Below, one piece after another: positions 34,049-46,704 of a DNA stretch of 64,000 nucleotides. How positions within the stretch are numbered: the first letter of the stretch is position 1; the number at the start of each line of letters is the position of its first letter. Origin of the DNA: Astrocystis sublimbata (taxonomy: Eukaryota; Ascomycota; Sordariomycetes; Xylariales; Xylariaceae); the NCBI GenBank assembly GCA_022453515.1, contig JAJNNY010000063.1:124001-188000 (forward strand). Direction: 5' to 3'. The notes under the pieces were generated by a model. The model was not told the DNA's origin. It saw only the letters and a list, made by a program, of their open reading frames with translations, and did no database searches. The position numbers and the translations under genes are program-made.

Positions 34049-35884
34049 ATGGGCCGCACCGAACCAACCATAGTCAAGCGCCCAGCTGCCTTCCGCCGCG
34101 ACGCCCGCGCAAAGCGCGCCCGAGCGACGGTCAACAAAGTCATCCCGGCCATGCTATCAGCGCACCCGCGCGCGGCCCGCGGCATCGAGCGGTCGGAGCT
34201 CATCGTCGACCCTCCGGCACTTCCTTACTCGTCCACTTCTACTTCTGAGAAGAACCAAAATGAGTCAAAGGGCAAAAACAGGGACGGCGGAAATGTTTTG
34301 AAGGAGAAGGATAAGAATAAGACTAAGGATCAAGGTGTTGATGATGCAGACACAAAAGCTGCGGGGCGGGGCAAGAAGAAGAAGAGAGACCGACAGCCCC
34401 GCGAAGAACAGCGTTTACATGAAGATGCGAAGAAGAGCCCGAAGACTACGGATGCTACCTCTAATAGCGGCCATTATCACAATAGGCCTCCCCCGACACC
34501 TCGCATCACGCTCTGCGTAGCCGACGCGCTATCAGCGGCGCATGCATTCCTCAACGCACCAGCACTACCATCTCATTCCCACCAAAGAAGTGGAAATGAA
34601 AATGCAGATGAAAAAGACACAAACAAGTCCCAGAATCATCACAACAGCGGCAAACCCAACCACAAACCCAAGCCCACTCCCAGCAAAAAGCAAAGAAAAG
34701 TAGGCATCCTCAACATGGCCTCCCCACTCGCCCCCGGCGCCGGCGTGCTCAACGGCGCGACGGGGCCAGAGGCGGCGCTGTGTCTGCGCACGACGCTGTT
34801 GCCGGCGCTGCGCGACGAGTTCTATCGTTTGCCGGAGCTGGGCGTCGTGTACACGCCCGACGTGCTTGTGTTCCGGGGCGCGGAGCACGTTACTATAGAC
34901 GATGAAGCGGAAGACGCGCTGCCGAAGAACGATAGGTGGTTTGTGGATGTTGCCTCGGCGGCTATGGTGCGGCTTCCTGAGACCGAGGTGGTACGGAGCC
35001 AGAGTCAGAGGCAGACTAAGACGGATGCTGGGGACGAGGACGAGGGTGCGGATGCGGATGGATGTGAAAGCGAAGACGAGGATGAAGGTGGAAGTGAAAG
35101 TGAAAATGAGAATGAAAACCAAGAGAAAACCTCATCCACCACTAAATACAAATACGCCCACCCCTCAGACAGGGCCCTAGCAGAGCTTAAGATGCGCGCC
35201 GTGCTGCGCGTCCTCGCCTCGCGCGGCTGCGAGGTCGTCGTCCTCGGCGCCTGGGGCTGCGGTGCGCACGAGGGGAACCCCGTGGCGGAGATCGCGGCGG
35301 CGTGGAGGCGCGTGTTGCTTGGCAAAGAAGACCACCACCACCACCACAACAACAACACCAACAGCCACAACAGCAAGGAGAAGAAGTCGTCAGACCCCGA
35401 GCCCTGGGGCGCATATATCTCCGATATCATCTTCGCGATTCCAGAGCGCGGCGTGGCGCGTGCGTTTACGGATGGTTTTGGGAGGGAGGTTCTTCTCTCG
35501 TCGTCGTCATTGCATAGTCGTGGTCGTGGGTGGGACGAGGGGGTAAGTGAAGGGGGCGAGGATGAGGATGAAGAAGAAGAAGACCCCATCCAACAAGCCA
35601 AGGTGAAAGAGCTCACCTCGAAGATCGCCGAGCTCGAGACCCAGGCCGCGCAGGTGCGCAGTCCGCACCTCAAGGCCGGGCTCGAGAACGTGTTGGCGGG
35701 GTTGAGGAGACAATTGCCTCCGGATTTTCGATTCGGGAGAGGTGGGGACAGCGTGGTTGGTGACGAGGATGATGAGGATGAGAATGAGAATAAGGACAAT
35801 AACGAGGTTAGAGACGAGGACGAGGACGACACATTCTCAAGTCACGGCGACGGCTCGGACAGCCCAAGGCATTACGCAGCTTGA
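34049..35884 (+). CDS. Microbial-type PARG-like macrodomain protein (DUF2263 / TIGR02452)
   Basis: The family hydrolyses poly(ADP-ribose). One exon, 611 residues. The domain begins with ITLCVADALSAAHAF (near residue 152), then ILNMASPLAPGAGVLNGATG (220-239) corresponding to the family's NFA-S-x-PGGG-x-GA loop, and closes with VVVLGAWGCGAHEGNP and YISDIIFAIP. The family's Gln-Glu-Glu catalytic triplet is replaced by Pro240-Glu241-Ala242. The conserved first Glu is kept but the second, catalytic Glu appears lost, and PGGG is PGAG. Long acidic and Lys-rich inserts and a His/Asn-rich run (near residues 430-445) interrupt the fold. It may bind ADP-ribose without hydrolysing it. Confidence 0.82.
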   Translation: MGRTEPTIVKRPAAFRRDARAKRARATVNKVIPAMLSAHPRAARGIERSELIVDPPALPYSSTSTSEKNQNESKGKNRDGGNVLKEKDKNKTKDQGVDDADTKAAGRGKKKKRDRQPREEQRLHEDAKKSPKTTDATSNSGHYHNRPPPTPRITLCVADALSAAHAFLNAPALPSHSHQRSGNENADEKDTNKSQNHHNSGKPNHKPKPTPSKKQRKVGILNMASPLAPGAGVLNGATGPEAALCLRTTLLPALRDEFYRLPELGVVYTPDVLVFRGAEHVTIDDEAEDALPKNDRWFVDVASAAMVRLPETEVVRSQSQRQTKTDAGDEDEGADADGCESEDEDEGGSESENENENQEKTSSTTKYKYAHPSDRALAELKMRAVLRVLASRGCEVVVLGAWGCGAHEGNPVAEIAAAWRRVLLGKEDHHHHHNNNTNSHNSKEKKSSDPEPWGAYISDIIFAIPERGVARAFTDGFGREVLLSSSSLHSRGRGWDEGVSEGGEDEDEEEEDPIQQAKVKELTSKIAELETQAAQVRSPHLKAGLENVLAGLRRQLPPDFRFGRGGDSVVGDEDDEDENENKDNNEVRDEDEDDTFSSHGDGSDSPRHYAA

Positions 35885-36315
35885 ACAATGAGACAGTAAA
35901 TATTTTTAGATTAAGATATCAAAAGGCAGACCTCCAAGGCAGACGGATAAATACAAGAGAAAGCAAGACATCTATTGGTCTGCTCGCGATTATATATAAC
36001 TGCTTTCTTTTGCTTTGCTTTGGGACATTTCATTTTTTTAGACACCGAGCGAGCATGGCTGCGTATAAATCCTTCCCATCCATCCATCCCGACTAAAGAT
36101 TCATTTTGTTTTTGTTACCTCTTTAGCCACGTTATTCAAACACCAACGGATGGCGGAGGGGTAAACGGGAGAAAAAAAAGAGTACTAGTAGTAAGTATTA
36201 TTACAGAGAATCCCGTGGCATAGCTCCTTGAATAAAGCCCCCGCCCCAATCTTTGAGTATCTATGGAACCATCATCATGCATGCATGCCCAAACGCCGGT
36301 TATCTGTAATCTTTC
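35885..36315. other. Intergenic, convergent 3' ends
   Basis: 431 bp between the PARG-like and PDH E2 genes. No feature seen. Confidence 0.6.
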
Positions 36316-37813
36316 TTATAGAAGCAGCTCGAGAGGGTTCTCAATGACCTTCTTGAACTCCTTGATCCACTCGCCACCGACGGCGCCGTCAACGACACGG
36401 TGGTCGAAACTGGCAGTCACAGTGATCTGGTCATCCCACGCGATGGAAGAGCCCTCCTCGGTCTCAACAGCGACGGGGACCTTCTTGGTGGTGCCGACAG
36501 CCAGGATGGCGGCCTGAGGGGGGTTGATAATGGCGGTGAAGTGGTCGACAGCCGAGTTCATGCCCATGTTGGAGATGGAGATGGTGCCGCCCTGGTACTC
36601 CTGGGGCTTGAGCTTGTTGTCGCGTGCCTTCTTGGCCAGCTCCTTGACGGTGGCGGAGATGGACTCGAGGCCACGGCCCTCGACGTTGGTGACGATAGGC
36701 GTGATCAGGCCAGTGGGGGTGGCGACGGCAACGGAGACGTCAACGTTGTCGTACTGGCGGATCGAGTCGCCCTGCCACGATGAGTTGACGGCAGGGACCT
36801 TCCTGGAGGCCACGGCGATGGCCTTGATGAGGAAGTCGTTGACGGAGAGCTTGTACTTGCCCTCGGCGGAGCCGTTGAGGGCCTGGCGCAGCTTCAGGAG
36901 CTTGGAGGCGGAGATGTTGCTGGTGACGAAGAAGTGGGGGTTGTTCTGGGTAGACTCTTGCAGGCGCTTGGCGATGGTCTTGCGCATGTTGGAGACAGGG
37001 GTGTCGGCGTATGAGGAGGCGGCAGCAGCTGCGCCGGAGGAGGAGGAAGAGGCCTTCTTGACGTCGTCCTCGGTGATGCGGCCACCGGAGCCGGTACCCT
37101 TCAGGGCAGAGATCTTGACACCGTTCTCGCGGGCCAGTCGCTTAGCGGCGGCGCTGATGTTGGGCTCACGGTCGAGGGCGGTCTCGATGCGGCCTTCGGA
37201 GGCATACTCGGTGGGCTCGGGGGCTGACGACGGGGCGGGAGCGGATGAGGCGGAGGACTCGTCCGACTTCTTCTCCTCCTTGGGGGCGGGCTTGGAAGCC
37301 TCACCACCGGCATCAGCCAGGCTGAAAGACTCGAAGGCGGAAACGTCGGTGCCCTCCTCGACTAAGACGGCAATGGGCTAGCAGTTGAGTTAGCAGGGAG
37401 GGTATAACGACAGTGTCGAGATCAACTGTGAGGGTGAAGCCAACGACAATAACAAGTGGTGGTAGTCACGAGGACGAGGGGCTGGGTGGGCGAGTACACA
37501 CGTTTCCAACGGGGACGTCCTTCGCGCCAGCGTCCTTGAGAACCTTGGCGATGACACCCTCCTCTTGGAACTCGAAATCCATCTGGGCCTTGTCGGTCTC
37601 GATCTCGACGAGGACGTCGCCGGGGGCAATGGTGTCACCGGCCTTCTTCTGCCAGGCACCGATGTTACCGGCGGTCATGGTGGGCGACAGGGCAGGCATC
37701 TTGATGACGGTGTGCGGCGGGAAAGAGGCATAGTATCTGGCGATGGGGGAGAAGGCGGAGCGGAGGGCGGAGGCGCGCAGGAGGCCCTGCCGTCTCAGTA
37801 CGGCGCCGTACAT
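36316..37813 (-). CDS. LAT1: Dihydrolipoyllysine acetyltransferase, E2 of mitochondrial pyruvate dehydrogenase
   Basis: Transfers acetyl groups to CoA in the pyruvate dehydrogenase complex of the mitochondrial matrix. Exons on the minus strand are 37813-37502 and 37377-36316, giving 457 residues (normal for fungal E2). The N-terminal 30 residues are basic and hydroxylated ([19 protein letters not shown]), a mitochondrial presequence. The lipoyl domain follows, with lipoyl-Lys75 in ETDKAQM. Next come an Ala/Pro/Ser linker, the peripheral subunit-binding domain ([19 protein letters not shown]...GRITEDDV), and the catalytic domain with His430 in DHRVVDG. It converges on the PARG-like gene. Confidence 0.97.
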
Positions 37814-40390
37814 ATTGTTGTGAGATGAGATGATGCGCGATGCTATGTGTTTTTTTATGCTACGCTATGCTGAGCCCGTAACAGATACGGGGGGCGGACA
37901 AGGCAGCTCCGGACTGTGGCGCAGGACACGGTGAGCCGACAGTTAGTTGGTGGAGTCGCTGAACAAATCAATTGCACAGGAAAAGACAAGGACAAGGACA
38001 AGATGGACGAGATGTTGTCGGCGGTGTGAGGACAAAGTTGAGGGGGATGGGGGGAGTGGGAGGAGGAAGGAGAGGAGGAGGAGGGGAGGAGGTGAGCTGT
38101 GTGAGCGGGATTTGCTGGGCTCGGTGTAGATCGAGAGAGGTGAGCAAAAAAATAAATGCTGACTGGTGCTGGTGTTTGGCTCTGGCTCTTGCTCTGGCTG
38201 GACGTGGACGGTGCAGGTGGCTCTTTCTTCGGCGCTGCTCGATCAATATACCGCTACAGGCTACCTACCTGCTAAGGGAATGGGGGCAGCCTCTCGGCGT
38301 TCCTTAGCCAGAGCACAGCGTGGCTCCGGACCGATTGTTGAGTTGACCAGGGGCATGGAGGAGAGCTTGGGGCACTCTGATTGGCGGCTAGTGGCCGGAG
38401 GGTGGGGCTACGAGCTGTGTGTCCCCCATCCTGCCCCCGAAAAGTATAAGTCGTCCGGTGGCTTCTACCACGACACATATTTGCATTTTCCATCTTGCAT
38501 TAGATCAATAGTAAGTTATAAAACATAAAGATAGATGCGGTAGGTATATACAGCCGTTCCAATTTGTGTCATTTCTTGTAGGTGCTCTCAGAACACGTTG
38601 TAATATTATTGTAGAGGCCACGGTCAGACTGGCACTGGCACCAAGCGTTATCGGAAGTCGTGGTTAGGAAACCGCCAAATGGAGTTCCCCCAACTAAATC
38701 CGCCTCGCGATCTCCGTCTGATTGGCTGATTGGCCCAGCAGAAGGCCCAGCATCCACAAGACCCTGCATCTTGCAAATCAGCTTAGGTAAGCTAAGGTAA
38801 GTGCTCTCTCTGCGTTTTAGTAACGTGAGATTCAAAGCACTATGTGGCCAGTTCTAGCTAGGAGTTCCTCAAATTCATTCTCATCGAAATACAAACCCGA
38901 TTCTCAATGGAATGTGAGCGAATGTTCAGAGGTTTATAGAATCGATGACATCTGGTCAGATTTCAAGGTTTTGATTGAGACACCTCTGAAAAGCGGGATT
39001 CATCTGGGCACCGCTCTTTCGTAAGCTCAACACATCACCGTTGAGTGAGCTCATACTTGTTTGTCATCATGGCCAACTATCTGAAGTCGGAGTCTCAGTA
39101 TGAATTGTCTCAAGATGCAGATTGACCTGAGTAGCAAGCAACCACCAACTCCCACCGTGAGTTTTTATAACACATACCTATACGATCGGAATGAGAGTGC
39201 CTCCATTGCCTGAACAAATTGTCGGCAAATGTTAGCAGTAATTGTCCTGTAATTCGTGTTCTCGGAGCCTGATTATGAATAATGTTGATTTTGACAATGT
39301 CGATCTAGGAATAAGAAGTAAGCACCAAGATTATGATAATCACGTTTTGGAGTATTTCATAAAGTTTCATTCCGTAGATGCACCCCTAACATCTTGCTAC
39401 TAATTTCATGTTATCTTGTCAGGTAGGTTATTTGAAGGTTAGATCCCTAAATTCTAAAGCGATGTTTTAATAGTTTACAGCCTGCAGCTAGCAGCTGATG
39501 ACACAGCAAAAATCCCATAGTCCAAATGGGATAGACTTCAAAGTTCAGGTCCGGTTAGTGGGGGACAAGTGAAGCTAAGCCCAAAGAGGTCAGGCGCAGG
39601 ATGGTACCTTGAAATTAGCTTGGCTACAAGGGCCCGTACCTGTGTGCGGCGCAAGTTGCTTGTAGATTCTTACGTACCTGTGGATCCAGACTCGCTCAGC
39701 TCGCGCCCCTAACCAGGTTACTAAGTGACAGTGAACAGGTTGCAGGTCGCAGGCTGAGCTCAGACTCGGATGCTTGGATGCTTTGGCCGCCAAAGACCCG
39801 CGAAACACCGATGATTCGAGCCGAAACTTTAAGTTACCACTTGCCAGCTGCCTCACCACCCACCGGCTCCCCTTCCTTCATCCCATCTTCACCATCACAC
39901 ATTCCAAGACCCGCGCACCCAAAGCTACCGGCACGCCCTCTCTAGCCTATAATACTTACTAAGTACCTACACTAGCTGATAGGCGCTTCTTCAACAAGGA
40001 GAGTGGGCATCAGGCACTTGCTGGCATTCAAGGCTACAACTCGACTCAAACCTGCATATCCGAGCTTGCCTACCTTGAGAAGTACTTTGGTGCAAGACTC
40101 ACTATCCATCGTCATTACCTCGAGCTGCCCTTGAGACAACACCAGCATCTTGTGAGACCTCGAGACTTACTATCCAGGTCTAGCTTCAGCTTCTTTGTCT
40201 TACCGCGCCCACCAACCAACACACCGCGCGCCGGCGCCAAACCCTACATGCTTCGACTCGCACACCCCACGATTGTTTGAAGCCACATGCGAGACACGAT
40301 ACACCCACAGCGCCTTGCGAGTCCCAGCGACCTCGACCACCCGCGATCTCGCATGGCACACACCTCCCTCCCGCCCACCCAACTGCTGCC
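37814..40390. other. Long intergenic region between LAT1 and SEC7 promoters
   Basis: 2.6 kb between two divergent housekeeping starts. It contains a purine-rich GGA tract (about 38041-38095) and a CT/CA-rich leader before SEC7. Many small frames exist but none has coding character. I see no RNA gene. Confidence 0.5.
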
Positions 40391-43300
40391 ATGAGCTCCC
40401 TCCTCTTCGTCGTCTCCTCGCTCGAGACCATAGCCGCCTCGAAAGAGGCCCAGCGGAATAAGCAGCTCGCCGAACTTGCCGAGAAGGCCGTCAAGGCCAT
40501 CAAGGAGGCCAGCTCTGCTCCAGGCACCCCCACCCCTGAGCCCGACACCGTCTTCGCGCCTCTGCAGCTGGCCACCAAGACCGGCAGCCCCCAGCTCATC
40601 AACACCGCCCTCGACTCCATCCAGAAGCTCGTCTCCTCGGGCTACCTCTCCAGCCATGCCGCCCCCGCCCCAGCAACCTCCGAAGAGGGCTCCGAGCAGG
40701 CCTCCATGCTCAACCGCGCCATCGACACCATATGCGACTGCTTCCAGGGCGAGACTACCGCCGTCGACGTCCAGCGCCACATCATCCAAGCTCTTCTCGC
40801 CGCCGTCCTGAATGACAAGGTCGTCGTGCACGGCGCTGGCCTGCTCAAGGCCGTGCGCCAGGTCTACAACGTCTTCCTGCTGTCCCGGAGTACCGAGAAC
40901 CAGCAGGCCGCCCAGGGCACTCTGACCCAGATGGTCGGCATGGTCTTTGAGCGCGTCAAGACCCGCCTGCACATGAAGGAGGCTCGCTTGAGTCTGGGCA
41001 AGCTGAAAAACAGCTCCAGTAACATCGCCTTCGACCCCGCCGAAGCAACCCACTCAAACGTGAACGGGGATGACCGAGACGACAACGACGGTGACGACGA
41101 CGAAGATGAGTCGCCGGAAGACCAGAATGCCGACGACAATACAACCGCCGACGCGGCCTCTCCGCAGAGTGCCAATGACGACAAACCGAGGCTGACACTA
41201 AAGGATCTAGAGCACAGGAAAAGCTTCGATGACTCCAATATGGGCGATGTCCCCACCGTCGTGACCCAGGTCAAGGCAGCTCGGAAGCCGACGAGAAGCG
41301 TGTCTGAGCAGACCACACAGAGCGACGCGGCGCAGACTGAGGCCGACGACTCGGCTGATACCGACGCTGCCGCTGCCGAGGACGAGGTCTACATCCGAGA
41401 CGCCTACCTGGTCTTCCGATCCTTCTGCAACCTCTCCACCAAAATCCTCCCTCCAGACCAGTTGTATGATCACCGGAGCCAGCATATGCGATCCAAGATG
41501 ATATCGCTTCACTTGACCCGCATACTCCTAAACAACCACATTGCCGTTTTCACATCGCCTTTATGTACCATCACCAATACAAAGAGCAATGAACCCACCA
41601 CCTTCCTGCAGGCCATCAAGTTTTACCTCTGTCTCACGATCACGAGGAACGGCGCGAGCTCGGTCGACAGAGTCTTCGAAGTCTGTTGTGAGATATTCTG
41701 GCTCATGTTGAAATTCATGCGCGCCCCTTTCAAGGTCAGTACACCCGCCCATGTTATGCCTGGTAGCGCGCTAAAAGTTGTCGTTGGTATAGAAAGAGAT
41801 AGAGGTCTTCCTGAACGAGATTTACCTGGCTCTTCTCGCCAGACGAACTGCACCGCTCACCCAGAAGCTGTATTTCTTGAGCATACTGAATCGATTTTGT
41901 GGCGATCCACGTGGCCTCGTAGAGCTTTACCTGAACTACGATTGCGACTCCAAGGTTGACAACATCTTCCAAGCCGTCATCGAAGACCTGGCGAGGCTCG
42001 CCGTAAACCCCGTGGCCGTGACCACGCTTCAGGAGCAGCAGTACGAGGAGAAGAATGCCAACTCAAATTCGTCGGAATGGCAACTCAAGGGCATGCTTCC
42101 GCCGCCGCTCAACGTCCGTGACATTGTGCCCCCCGCGGAACCCGAGTCCGAGATTCCACGCGAGTATATGATCAAACGGGCAGCGCTGGACTCGCTTGTC
42201 GAGGCTCTGCGCTCGCTGCTGAACTGGTCCATGGCTGGTCGGCCCACGGTGAGCGGAGTGGCCGGAGAGAGCGAAACACGAGCCTCGACCGAGGACGTCC
42301 GGGAATCCATCGATCCGTCTATTGCGGACAGCAATCCCCGGGAAACCCCTATCCCCCCTTCGACCCCACTCCTCGAGGATGATCCAGCTCATTTAGAAAA
42401 GGAGAAGGCACGCAAAACCGCCCTGTCCAAGGGTATACAGCAGTTCAACTTCAAGCCTAAGCGAGGCATCAATTTTTTCCTAAAGTCCGGCTTCATTGCG
42501 AGCGACAGCCCTCAGGATATTGCTCGGTTTCTGCTGTCGGATGAGCGCCTAGACAAGGCTCAGATAGGCGAGTATCTGGGCGAGGGCGACGCCAAAAACA
42601 TCGAGATCATGCACGCTTTCGTCGACACGATGGAATTTACACGGAGACGCTTCGTCGACTCGCTCCGACAGTTTCTCCAATCCTTCCGCTTACCTGGCGA
42701 AGCCCAAAAGATTGATCGTTTCATGTTGAAGTTTGCCGACCGTTACGTGGCTGGCAACCCGAATGCATTTGCTAATGCTGAAACCGCATACGTGCTAGCC
42801 TACTCGGTTATCCTGTTGAACACGGATCTGCACAGCAGCAAAATTGCGAGGCGCATGACTAAGGAAGATTTCATCAAGAACAACCGGGGCATCAACGACA
42901 ACGCCGACCTTCCGCCAGATTACCTCATTGCCATTTATGACGAAATCGCCGGTAACGAGATTGTTTTGAAGAGTGAGCGGGATGCTGCCGCGATGGCAGG
43001 CAACGCCCCTACTCAGTCGACTGGATTCGCCGCCGGTCTTGGCCAAGCCCTGTCCAACGTCGGTCGAGATCTCCAACGGGAAGCATACGTGCAGCAATCC
43101 CAAGAGATCTCCTTGCGATCCGAGCAGCTCTTCAAGAATCTATTCAAGAGTCAACGACGGAATGCAGCAAAAACGGGCATCAAGTTCATCCCGGCCACGT
43201 CGTTCAAGCACGTAGAATCTATGTTTGATGTGACTTGGATGTCTTTCTTCTCGGCCTTCTCCAGCCAGATGCAAAAGGCGCAGAATCTGGAGGTCAACAA

Positions 43301-46085
43301 GCTCTGCCTCGACGGCATGAAACAAGCCACTCGGATCGCCTGCCTCTTCGATCTAGCCACCCCTCGCGAAGCCTTCATGTCAGCCTTAAAGAATGCAACA
43401 AACCTCAACAACCCACAGGAGATCCTAGCCAAGAACGTCGAGGCGCTCAAGGTCATTCTAGATCTCGGTCAGACAGAGGGCAACAGCCTCAGAGAGTCTT
43501 GGAAGGATATCCTAATGTGCATCAGTCAGCTGGACCGACTGCAGCTTATCTCGGGCGGTGTGGACGAAGGTGCAATCCCCGATGTCTCCAAAGCACGATT
43601 TGTGCCGCCTGAGAGATCCTCGACAAATGATTCTCGAAAATCTGTGGCACTGGCACGGCGGCGGAACCGATCCAACCCTGGCTCCAAAGGCTTCTCCTCC
43701 ATCATCGCCCTCGAGAGTAGATCGGACGAAGTAATCAAGGGCATCGATCGCATCTTCAGCAACACTGCCAACCTGCACGGAGAGGCCATCGTTTATTTTG
43801 CCAAGGCGCTAACCGAAGTGAGCTGGGACGAGATCAAGGTGTCTGGCTCCAACGACTCACCCCGTACTTACAGTCTGCAGAAGATTGTGGAAATCAGCTA
43901 CTACAACATGACGCGAGTGCGGTTTGAGTGGACCAATATCTGGATGGTGCTGGGTGAGCATTTCAACAGGGTCGGTTGCCATATCAACACCGCAATCGTT
44001 TACTTTGCGCTCGACTCCTTGCGCCAGCTTTCGATGCGCTTCATGGAGCTCGAAGAACTGCCTGGTTTCAAGTTCCAAAAGGACTTCTTAAAACCGTTTG
44101 AGCACATCATGGCCAATGCGACCAACCTGACTGTCAAGGACATGGCTCTCAGTTGTCTGGCCCAGATGATACAAGCGCGAGGCGAGAATATTAGGTCTGG
44201 CTGGCGAACTATGTTTGGGGCGTTCACAGTGGCCGCCCGTGACCCGAATGAGTCCATAGTGGAACTGGCCTTGAAAAACGTGACACTCGTGTACAAGTCC
44301 CGATTTGGCGTCGTCATTTCCCAAGGTGCCTTTACGGATCTGGTCGTTTGCCTGACTGAGTTTTCCAAGAACATCCGATTTCAGAAGAAGAGTTTGCAGG
44401 CTATGGAGACACTCAAGTCGATAATACCGCGCATGTTGAAAACTCCAGAATGCCCCCTGTCCAGCAAAACCAAGACAGAGACAAAACCTTCAGACACATT
44501 ATTGAGACAACAAAGCGGTACCTCTTTAGAGGAGGGTTTCTGGTTTCCCATCCTCTTCGCATTCCATGACGTCCTCATGACCGGAGAGGACCTCGAGGTT
44601 CGCTCCAACGCGCTCAATTATTTCTTTGACGCTCTCAACCGGTATGGAGGTGACTTCCCTCCCGACTTCTGGGATATTCTGTGGAGACAACAGCTCTATC
44701 CAATCTTCATGGTCCTTCGGTCTCGGCCGGAAATGACAAATGCTCTAAACCACGAAGAATTATCCGTGTGGCTCTCGACGACCATGATACAAGCCCTCCG
44801 CAATATGATCATTCTCTTTACGCACTACTTCGACGCATTAGAATACATGCTGGACCGATTCCTAGAGCTGCTAGCGCTCTGCATCTGCCAAGAGAACGAC
44901 ACCATAGCCCGTATCGGCAGCAACTGCCTTCAACAGCTCATCTTACAAAACGTCGCCAAATTCAGCGAGGAGCACTGGTCCAAGATAGTAGGAGCATTCT
45001 GCCTGTTGTTTGAGAGGACAACAGCCCACCAACTCTTCTCGGCCACGACCAAAATTACACCTTCGCTTCAAGCGCCCGCGCCCACCGGCCTAGGGTTCGA
45101 CATGCCCGTCACACCCACAGCAGAGGTCATGCCCGACGACAAGTCCCTGGAAATCAACGGGATAAGCGAATTTGGCGAAGGCACCGGAACCGCATCCGCC
45201 CTCGCCAGCGCTCTCCAAACCCCCAACCCGAACGAACACGGCCGGAACCGCAGCGAGTCGGTGACATCCACGCCTCTAGAGGAGTTCAAGCCCGCCTCCA
45301 ATCTACAGCAACAACCCATCGTCGTCACGGCCGCTCGCCGGCGGTTCTTCAACCGCATCATCTCGCGGTGCGTGCTGCAGCTGCTCATGATCGAGACGGT
45401 CAACGAGCTGTTCTCCAACGACGCGGTGTACGCGCAGATCCCGTCGTCCGAACTCCTGCGCCTCATGACGCTGCTGAAGAACTCCTTCCTCTTCGCCCGA
45501 GGATTCAACGAGGATAAGGACCTGCGCATGCGTCTGTGGCGCGAGGGGTTCATGAAGCAGCCGCCGAACTTGTTAAAGCAGGAATCGGGCGCCGCCGCGA
45601 CGTATATCCAGATCCTGTTCCGCATGTTTGGCGATACCTCTCCTTCGCGGGCGGAGAGCAGACCCGAGGTCGAGAAGGCGCTGGTCCCGCTGTGCAAGGA
45701 TATCATTAGGGGCTACCTTGCTTTGGAAGAGGATAGCCAGCAGCGGAATCTCGCGGCGTGGAGACCGGTTGTCGTTGATGTGCTCGAGGGATATGCGACC
45801 TGGCCCGAGGCCGAGTTTGGGAAGCATATTAGGGGCTTCTATCCGCTTACAGTGGAACTGCTGGGCAAGGAGGTCAGTTCGGAGCTGAGGTCGGCGTTGC
45901 TTGCGGTGCTGAGACGGGTGGGCGAGGTGGGGTTGGGCATTGATGGGTTGACGGCTGGCGAGGGGGTTAGTGGTGCGGCTGCGGCTACGGAGGTGCGGAT
46001 GCCGATGAAGATGCCGGTTGGGGATAAGAGTGAAAGTGAGGAGGACGAAGATGATGAAGATGATGATGAGAGTGAGAGAGATTAA
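40391..46085 (+). CDS. SEC7: ARF guanine nucleotide exchange factor Sec7 (BIG family)
   Basis: Activates ARF GTPases at the trans-Golgi. Exons 40391-41734 and 41793-46085 encode 1,878 residues. Start chosen at MSSLLFVVSSLETI; an upstream in-frame extension is leader. The N-terminal DCB region is followed by an acidic low-complexity stretch (about 220-340), the HUS box (FLNEIYLALLARR...LYLNYDCD, spanning the intron) and the Sec7 domain (about 661-844). The glutamic finger is Glu751 in FRLPGEAQKIDRF, and NTDLHS is the other hallmark. HDS1-4 repeats fill the C-terminal half, ending in an acidic tail. An essential, conserved gene, useful as an anchor for synteny. Confidence 0.97.
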
Positions 46086-46704
46086 GTAGTAATGGTGTGA
46101 TAATGTTGCTGCTGCTGTTGTTGTACAAAATATTCATCGTTGGAACTCGGGGGACATGTTTTGTTTTTGGTTTGGTTTGTATTGGGACTGGAAAAAAGTG
46201 CTGAGACATGCATTTATGCCTACTTACATACTTACACACATACATATCTATAGATACGTGCTTGCATTTACATATATTATTATCATCGCCTGCTGTTTTT
46301 TGTAGATATGAAGTACTTGAACGAATGAGATAGGTATGGGTCAAATATGGTGAGGGAGGGATTTGTTGGAATGATATGAGTATTTGTCTGTTGCCTGTGT
46401 TTTCTGCATCGCACCTTTCGTAACTGTTAGGTTATCTTGGTTGGGGTCCTCGTCTGTGTGGTAGAGTTTAATGGATATACGATGGCTAATGACCCTCACG
46501 GAGAAGTGGTATTCCCTTTGTACATTTAGAAACATACCTCATAGATCATCTGAATCCATCATCCATGTCTATGAGCTCCCTTCTAGAGACTGCACCGGCT
46601 ATTCTTCGCATGAGTGATCGCGTACTATCCTATGTGACATATCTCAACGCATGTTATGAGTCTATAAAAGAAACGATTCCAGTCTCATAGAAAAACTACA
46701 TGTA
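46086..46704. other. Intergenic region
   Basis: 619 bp downstream of SEC7, with CATA/TACATA-rich simple sequence near 46210-46260. No gene seen. Confidence 0.6.

Noticed and set aside
35005..35832. 275-codon Ser-rich frame on the minus strand
   Set aside because: It is the complement of the acidic GAT/GAG runs in the PARG-like gene; poly-Ser is the expected shadow.
40244..41053. 269-codon frame on the minus strand
   Set aside because: It is antisense to the conserved N-terminal region of SEC7; its Gly/Val-rich composition is a shadow of the real frame.
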